Origin: Sclerotiophoma versabilis
Taxonomy: Eukaryota; Ascomycota; Dothideomycetes; Pleosporales; Didymellaceae
DNA: 64,000 nt
NCBI GenBank assembly: GCA_012274445.1
Contig: JAAROD010000033.1
Location: forward strand, 1,798,001-1,862,000
Direction of reading: 5' to 3'
A program made the translations under genes and the position numbers. Below are positions 56,608 through 64,000 of the stretch, piece after piece. Every line of letters begins with the position of its first letter. The first letter of the stretch is position 1. The notes under the pieces were generated by a model, which was not told where the DNA came from, ran no database searches, and saw only the letters and a program-made list of their open reading frames with translations.

Positions 56608-57074
56608 CTAACTATTATAGCTAAATTAGAGTAAAAATATATATATATTTGCACTCTAAATTTAGGCTACTAAGTAGGCCTTCTCTACTATATAACACAC
56701 CCTCTTATATTTAAAGTAGAAGAATAGCTTAAAAGTAGAGACTACGTAATAAGGCTAGCTGTGTGCCTATAGAGTTATAGCTAAGAGTTTCTTAGACTTT
56801 TATAGTAGGGATAGGCCTAATACCTATTTAGCTTACTATACTATTTTAGTACTAAGTAGCTGTAGCACAACTTAGGCAAGTATAATAGAGATCTTTACTA
56901 CTAGTTACCTTAGCTTTAGTTACTTACTTAACTCTAAATCTACATAGCCTCTGCTTATATAGTATTAGTATCTAGGCTTATAACTGTTATAGCTAAATTA
57001 GAGTAAAAATATATATATATTTACACTCTAAATTTAGGCTACTAAGTAGGCCTTCTCTATTATATAATACTAAC
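56608..57074. mobile_element. TRIM-like miniature LTR element, copy B (457 bp)
   Basis: The element is 56613-57069. The 85-bp terminal repeats lie at 56613-56697 (ending in canonical AACA) and 56985-57069 (starting in canonical TGTTATAG). CTAAC is duplicated at 56608-56612 and 57070-57074. It is homologous to copy A over its whole length, with mainly transition differences. Excision plus one CTAAC joins RLAN to TSSTFQ and restores the Gypsy RT frame. It is a separate insertion event, because the target site differs from copy A. Confidence 0.9.
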
Positions 57075-60000
57075 ACCTCTAGTACCTTCTAATAGTATAT
57101 TAACTAGACACTCTAAGAATACATTAATAAATAGTGCTCTACTTATATTAATAATATACTAATCTACTCTAGTAGAAGTAAAAAAGAATATAAATAGAAG
57201 GTACTTAAGATTATATAAAAACTAGGTAAAGCTAGCCTATATCTAGACGTAGAGAAGAGTAGATTCTCTATTTAGTCTACTAAATACTATAGATTTATTA
57301 TTAAAGCTAGAAAGAGTATTAGAATAGACCTAGAGAAGGTTATAGTAATTAAGGTATAGAAAGCCTCTAAGATAGTAAAAGGTGTCTAAAGTTTTCTTAG
57401 ATTTACTAACTTCTACTAATAGTTTATTAATAGATTTTTATCTATAGTAGAACTTTTAATAAGGTTAACTAGGAAGAACTCTAACTTTAAATAGGGACCT
57501 GCCTAATATAAGGCCTTTAAAATAATAGAGAAAGCCTTTATTATAGAACCTAATTTAGCTAACTTTAACCTAGATCTAAAGATAGTCCTAGAATATAACA
57601 CCTCTAGATAGGTAATAGAAGAAGTACTCTTCTAGTTTAGTAAAGACAGCACTCTTTAAATAGTAGCTTACTTCTCTGCTTAGAATTCTAAAGTAGAGGT
57701 AAACTATATAATCTATAATAAGAAAATACTAGTAGTTATTAAGTACCTGTAGAAATAGAATACTAAGCTAAAGTAAGTTAAGAACTTTATAGTTATTATA
57801 GACTATAAGAATCTAGAATACTTCTATAAATCTAGACTTCTAATAGAACGCTACGTCTAATAGTTAAGCCTTCTTAGCTAGTTTAATCTAACCTTTATAT
57901 ACTAGCTAGAGAAAGTTAATAGCTAAGCAGACGCTTTATCTAGAAAAGAAGAGAACACACCTAATATAGTAGATAATAATTAAGAAAGAACCTAATACTT
58001 CTAACTACTCTACCTATTTACTATAGTTATATAACCTCTCTTAGAGGAAGAGGAGGTAGAAGCTATAGTGTCTTTTACTGCCTACTTCTAAAACACTAAC
58101 TCTCTCTAACTAGCCTAACTAATAATATATAGCTACTTAGTTACTACTTATTTATAAAGATAATAAAGGCTAGTACTAATACTATAGAAGTAGAATAAGA
58201 AAACTATAGTAGTAACTACTAATAAATAGACTTCTGCACATATATATAATAAAAGCCCTTATAATAATATAGATATATTTAAGATACTATAAACTTAGAC
58301 TACCTAAATAGATAAAACCTACTAGATAGTAATAGAAGCTATATAAGTAGGTGCCTAAAAGTTTCCTCTATAGATTAACTTAAAAGTCTTTCTAGTAGAA
58401 TACTTACTAGATAAGAAAGGTAGGCTGTATTATAAAGAAAGAAAGTAGGTACCTAACTTAGAAGCACTAAAGAGATAAATTATAAATAATATCTACTACT
58501 TGCCTATAATAGGGCACCTAGAGTAAGGAAATATATTTACTATCTTATTCTAATTATACTTCTAGCTAGGTATATTCTTAGCACTCTACTAGTATATCTC
58601 TAACTATAACATCTATAAAAGAACTAAACTCTAGAAAGAACTAAAATAAGGCCTATTAAAACTACTTCTGCTACTAAGTTGTATATAGAAGAAAATCTCT
58701 ATAGACTTTATTACTAACCTACTAGAAAGTATAGAGAATAATAATCTAATAGTTATTACTAACTAACTCTTAAAGAATATAATCCTAATTCCTCTCTTAG
58801 ATATATATATAGAAATAGTCTCTAATATATTTATCTTCTATATAGTTATATACTATTAGGCACTAAATACTATAGTTTCTAATTAAGAATTATAATTCCT
58901 AAGTAACTTCTAGAGAACTATATACTAGATATTAAATATTACCTAGAGACTGTTTATAGCTTTCTACCTATAGATAGATAGTAGTACTAAATATATAAAC
59001 TTAGTTATAGAAGCCTACCTCTAAGCCTATATAGACTAAACCTAGAATAACTAGGTATACTAGGTACTAGTAGCATAAATTACTATTAAGAGATAAGTAG
59101 TAAGTTCTATAGGTATTAGTCTTTTTTTTATCTAGTATAAGTATAATATAGACGCTGTGCAGGAAGACCTAGACCTAACTACTAAAAACCTCTACTAGAA
59201 CACTAGGGCTCTAGTAAAAGCAGTAGCTATATTAGTGTAAAAGTTTACTAAAACTATAGAATTTTTATAGTTAAAGATAGCAGAAGTATAATAAGCCTAG
59301 AAACTCTAAGCTAATAGATACTAGAAGAAGGCACTCTAACTCTGTGTAGGTAATAAGGTCTAGCTAAAACTAGAAAACTACTTTTCTAATAATTAGGCTA
59401 GCTAGAAGTTAGATTAGAAAAATAGAAAGTTTACTATAATAGAAATAATCTCTTTATATAATATAAAACTTAATATTAAAAAAAGAATCTACCTAGTATT
59501 CTATATAGACAGGCTCTACCTCTGCGTAGAAAACCCTCTAGAAGAATAGATAAATAATAACCTATAACTAGGCTCTCTAGTAATTATAGGTAATATTAGC
59601 TCTTCTACTAAAGAATAGAAGGTTAAGGCTATCTATAGAGAACGCGTATCTAAAATAAATAGTAAGAACTGTTAGTACCTAGTAGTATAGTAAGGCTATA
59701 CTTAGAGAACCTAGAAACTAAGGTCTAACTATAAAAAGTTATCTACCTTAGATAGATAGATTATAGAAATAGCTAGAAGCTGTAATACTTAGGGAAACCT
59801 GCCCTTAGAATTCTTCTTAGAACCCTCTAGCAGACTCTTCTAGTAAAGGACACTATACTCTTAAATAGAAAGAATAGTACGTAGCTACTATATAAAATAG
59901 CTACTATAAAGAGGTAGAACTCTTAAAAAGAAAATACTATATAAAAAACAAGAAACTATATAATTAGAAAGAGAGGAACGTTCTAGGAAAAGAAAGTTTT

Positions 60001-61440
60001 ATTTACTATACTACTAGAGATTAGTTATTTCTATATAGACACTAATAGGAAAACCTATTATAGAGGTATACTAGAGTACTAAAAATACTAGAGATAGACA
60101 CTAACTAGTTTATAGAATATATCTTCTAATTATTATTAGAGGAATTCTTAACCTAAGCAGTCCTAGTAGCCTCTATAATCTTCTTCTTCTAAGCTTTAAC
60201 TATAGAATAGATAGTAGTAGTATTATTTCTAATATTATTCTTAGAAGTATTATAGGCCTAAGTAAGTATACCTTAAGTTATAAACTATATAATAAATATA
60301 TTTTATAGAGAGTTAAGCTATAAATATTAGCTAGACTAAAATAAGAATAATAATTTTTAAGAAGAAACTTATAAGCAGCTTATTCTAAATAAGAATTTTC
60401 TCTAAAACCTTATAGTTAGAGTATATCTTCTTTAATATCTACTTCTGCAGATCTATACCTTTATAACTTATACTAAGAATATTATTAGAATTCTTAAGCT
60501 CTGCTTTAACCTTAGCCTTATAGTCTAAGAGGTTAGTATAGTATCTAAGCTTATTACTAGGCTAAGATAGAAGATCTTATATTATTACTAAATTTTAGTA
60601 GTAATAGAGAGTATGCTTATTCTTAGCAGACACTAAGCTAGTAAAAAAGAGAGTATAGTACTTAGAATTAGGCTAGATCTTATAAAGATAGTAAATAGTA
60701 GTAGCAGACTTAAAAGTCTTATAAGAGGCCTATAGAACTTAGAGATTAGTAACTAACTAGGTAGAAGAGAAGATACTTAAAGGATAAAGAGATTATAGAA
60801 CTTACTCTGTAGTAGTAGTACTTCTTATACTTATACTTAGAATAAGTTAACTTATCTATATTAATATTATAGAGCTAGTAGTTAAGAGTGCACTAGGCAT
60901 AGCTAAAGGGATTCTTAGGCTTAGGCCTATTATCTATTATATTACTAGAACTATTAATAGTAGTAGTAAGGGTGTTGAAATTAATATTACTAAAAAGCTT
61001 ATAATTAGAATTAGTAATAATATAGCTTAGTAGAGTAGAGGAATAGAGTAAGAATTTCTTACTAGGCTATAGTAAATAAGTAGTTAGTAGATATTTAGGT
61101 AAAGGTATTATATATTACAGACGCTTTTTAAAGTAAGAGAGCTACTACTATAAAGCTATAAATAGCCTTATAAGCTTCTACTTTACTAGAGAAAAGCGCT
61201 AAGATAAGAAAGATAAGTGTAATAACTTATAGAACTAGCGCTAGAGCTAGCTTTACGCTTACTAGAGCCTACTATAGTAAGATAAAGTAAGAGTAAAGTA
61301 AAAAAGAAGTAGAGTAGATAGATAAGTAAAGAAGTATAATAGTAGTAGATAGATATGCAGAGAATGCAAGGTTAAGCTAGTTAGTCTGTTATTTTACTCT
61401 AAAAGTTTATTTATAAATATAGAAATAGTAAAGAGAGTAC

Positions 61441-61755
61441 TATAATAGGCTAGGCTCTAGACTAGTGCCTTAGCGTATAGAAGGCCTTAGGCGCTCTAGC
61501 TAATTATGCTCTAGCCCTATAGGTTCTTAGTAGAACTCTAGTAATTTTAGTCTCTGTAATAGGCCTTCTAAACTCTCTAGACTAGAGCCTGCCTTACTAC
61601 TATAAAGGCTACTAGAGAATTATAGACTCTTTAAATAGGTTCTATATACCTTCTACCTTCTAGTATATATATATATAAGACTCTGCACTAGTAAATAGGT
61701 ATTAAATTTATTTAGTTTCTACTTATATATAGTTTTTAGCAGCTAGCTTCTTATA
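61441..61755 (+). repeat. 3' LTR of the Gypsy element (315 bp)
   Basis: Collinear with 53405-53717 apart from small indels. Followed by the CTTAT duplication. Confidence 0.92.
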
Positions 61756-61760
61756 CTTAT

Positions 61761-64000
61761 TAGCCTTAGTTTATACTTTATTAGTAGTATAGATTAAGCT
61801 AGAAAGATTAACTAAGGTTCTATAATAGTTAGCTCTTATTATAATAAAGACGTTAGTATAACCTATAGCTAGAGTTAATCTAGTCTATAAATCTTAATAG
61901 TAAGTATATTTCTAGAAAATACTCTTAACTATATAACTCTAACCTTACTAAGACCTATAGCAGCTATAGTATCTTTAATAATAGCTAGTAATTATAAAAA
62001 GTCTATAATAGTCTTGTTAAATAATTATAATTCTTTTTATTTATACTCTAGATAATTCTTTTAGAAGTAATTATAATTTTAATTAAAAAATATAAAGTAT
62101 AGTAAAGTATAATCTCTATTATAAATCTTATATAAAGATTTTCCTTATATAGGAATAGTATCTTAGTAATTACTTCTAAAATAGAGCTCTTTCTACTTAA
62201 CTAGTCTTTATAGATAACTAATTATAGTAGACTAACTACTCTACTAAGACCTATATATTAAAGCCTATTAACTATATCTATTATTTTTTATTAACTATTA
62301 CTCTAAAGCGCCTAAAGTAATCTTATAGTTATAGTACTAAGATTACTAATAATAGGAGGTTTAGGTAGAGTCTTCTTCTAATTATTATCTTCTAAATTAT
62401 TAGTAGCTAGTATATTAATGTCTAAGTCTATATCTATATTAAGTTATAATTAAAGGTTGTTTATAACTAAATAAGACTAGTAAAGGCCTAAATTTATATT
62501 AGCGCTAAAGTTAAACAGAAAATAAACGCAGCAGCATACTATAGTTATTAATTCTAAAAGAGGTTTCTATATAGATCTAGATCTAATTATTAAATAAGAG
62601 TAGCTTGTTAAGAGAGTTAAATCTATATACAGCTCTAAGCTATAATAGCAGAAGCTATATTCCTAAAGCTAAGTTATAAGTATACTAAGTTAAATACTTA
62701 TATTACTAGTATTATTTAATTATAAACATAGCAGCTTATAAATAGAATTTGTTTTAGAGGCTAAATATTATATATAAGCGTAAATAATTAATAGTATATA
62801 TATATTTACTAAAGTTAAGCTCTTAATAATTAACTTCTAGTTACTTAAGGCTATATATTAAGCCTGTTATATTAATAGCCTAAAGGTATACTTACTATAG
62901 AATTCTATTAGTAGAAGTATAGAATATATAGAGTAATATTACTATATAGCTTACTCTAGGTATGCATTCTAGGTAAAGAAACCTCTAACTATAAGATATC
63001 TAGGTACTCTTACGCGCATATTCTTAGAATATACTAAGAATATTAAATATATACTAAAAGTAAGTAATAAGAGTTTAGTATAGCTATAAGTATTCTCTAC
63101 TATACTTTATATAGTTTAGGTATCTACTTAGATAAAATTCTTAAATAACTATTATAGCGTGTTCTTATACTAAAACCTTATTAAAGTTAATTATTTTATA
63201 ATACTATAAGTAGAGTCTCTATATAAGGTTGTTTTTAACTATTCTTATTTAATATTATAGAGTTAAAATTATATTAGGTAACTTTAACTCTACTACCTCT
63301 TAAAAAATGTTATAAGCTGCCTCTAAAATATTATTTTCTAGAGTATAGCAGTCTCTTCTTTCTTTACTAAGTAGAACTTATACGTCTAGAACTATTACGT
63401 CCTAGAGTGTGTATTTAGCGTTTAATACTATTTAAATAAGTAAATTAATCTCTTAAAGTATAATATATTACTAAGTTATATTATTAAATATTCTACTATT
63501 AGTAATTAGCTTAAGAAGTATAATAATAAGGCTAAGTTGTCCTCTAGTAAGCTATAGAGTATTTATTATAATATTATTAGAAATTCCTTTTAGGTAGGCA
63601 TCCTTTCTCTATTAAATAATAGGCCTAAGATATACAGCTATCTAGCCTGTTATTATATTCTAAATAATAGATTAAAAAGGAAATAAAAGTAAAATTATAT
63701 AAGGGCACCTCTTCTAATATATAAGGCCTTTTACTATACTACCTAGTAAGAAGAGAAGAGAGAAAGTATAGTATAATATATAGTAATTTTTAGTTTATAA
63801 AGAATATAAATAGCTATTAATAGAAGAAAAATTACTAATTAAGATATATAAACTAGACTAATAGGTATAGTAGTAGTAAGCAGCCGTTCTTAGTAACTAA
63901 CTTACTTACTATTAATAAGTAAAACATCTAATTATATATAAAACTAATTTACTTTAATAATTAAGTCTAAACTTAGTTTTAGTTACTGCGCAGCTGTACT
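61761..64000. repeat. RIP-degraded unclassified repeat DNA (right end of window)
   Basis: TpA-rich and stop-riddled; pre-insertion continuation of 51182-53399. Plus-strand fragments with few stops (for example KKPLTIRYLGTLTRIFLEYT near 62,980) suggest a buried coding relic, family not recognised. The block continues past the window end. Confidence 0.45.

Larger units (their letters stand above)
53400..61760 (+). mobile_element. Ty3/Gypsy chromovirus retrotransposon, RIP-inactivated
   Basis: The element is 53405-61755 (8,351 bp including two nested TRIM-like copies), with CTTAT duplications at 53400-53404 and 61756-61760. Relics on the plus strand, in order: a gag zinc-knuckle remnant CVYYRKNSYYINQYKLR at about 54,854 (C/H to Y changes from a CX2CX4HX4C pattern); RT palm YINNILIYS at 57,144 (from YIDDILIYS); RNase H with FFTNFYQQF-like and QADALSRKEE segments; integrase with a degenerate IDSSTKYINLVIEAYL (about 58,980); HxxFxIDRL-like FYIDRLYL (about 59,500); and a chromodomain-like YLVV..GYT (about 59,675). 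RT before integrase and the chromodomain identify a chromovirus. About 1.5 kb before the 3' LTR has no recognisable product. Confidence 0.92.

Noticed and set aside
1..64000. Biosynthetic cluster or bacterial-type operon
   Set aside because: Genes are spliced, differently oriented and functionally unrelated; no PKS, NRPS, terpene or tailoring enzymes are visible.
41213..64000. tRNA genes within the AT-rich block
   Set aside because: I found no A-box/B-box pair with foldable arms; RIP composition gives many chance matches.

Overview
The window reads as a nuclear contig from a filamentous ascomycete (Pezizomycotina). A Dothideomycete such as a Pleosporales species is my guess, from protein flavour rather than proof. 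The evidence is: short spliceosomal introns of about 46-65 bp with GT..AG ends and CTAAC-type branch sites; a dispersed single 5S rRNA gene; and a sharp split between gene-bearing DNA (about 1-41 kb) and an AT-rich, TpA-rich block (about 41.2-64 kb). In that block CpA and TpG are scarce and coding frames are full of TAA/TAG, which is the signature of repeat-induced point mutation (RIP).

Layout. 0.3-9 kb: a fold-back element, a two-exon conserved protein, a 71-residue secreted cysteine-rich protein split over three exons, a single-pass cell-surface protein and a GT69 (CAP59/CMT1-like) mannosyltransferase. 10-26 kb: a graveyard of accessory-family genes. It holds a TPR-CHAT gene with three nonsense codons, frameshifts and a deleted protease core; a caspase-like (peptidase C14) gene carrying a solo LTR in codon 13 and a 1-nt frameshift; a DUF6594 relic; a truncated AAA ATPase; a DUF7708/STAND-type N-terminus; and an F-box gene with one internal stop. 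26.8-31.3 kb: the remnant of a large protein resembling the C-terminal part of killer-toxin-like chitinases, a complete 5S rRNA gene and a small broken gene. 32.1-41.0 kb: two housekeeping genes in divergent orientation, an exomer subunit (BCH1/BUD7 type, five exons) and HIR3 (2,042 residues). They share a 384-bp GC-rich interval with tandem repeats. HIR3 appears to have a first exon consisting only of its start codon.

41.2-64 kb is a nested retrotransposon cluster. I could define every boundary from LTRs and 5-bp target-site duplications (TSDs). A 7,525-bp Ty1/Copia element (269-bp LTRs, TSD ATAGT) sits inside a short non-autonomous LTR element (LTRs 237/244 bp, TSD GCTAC). An 8,351-bp Ty3/Gypsy chromovirus (LTRs 313/315 bp, TSD CTTAT) carries two insertions of a miniature element of 457-462 bp. 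That element has 85/86-bp terminal direct repeats (TRIM-like) and a distinct TSD at each site (ATAAA and CTAAC). Removing each copy plus one TSD restores the Gypsy reading frame. No intact transposon gene remains.

The most interesting items are the TRIM-like family, the caspase gene whose LTR insertion creates a potential frame-restoring intron, the tail-to-tail pair of decayed caspase-fold genes, the start-codon-only exon of HIR3, and a set of 5S-derived fragments that may mark a 5S-headed SINE.
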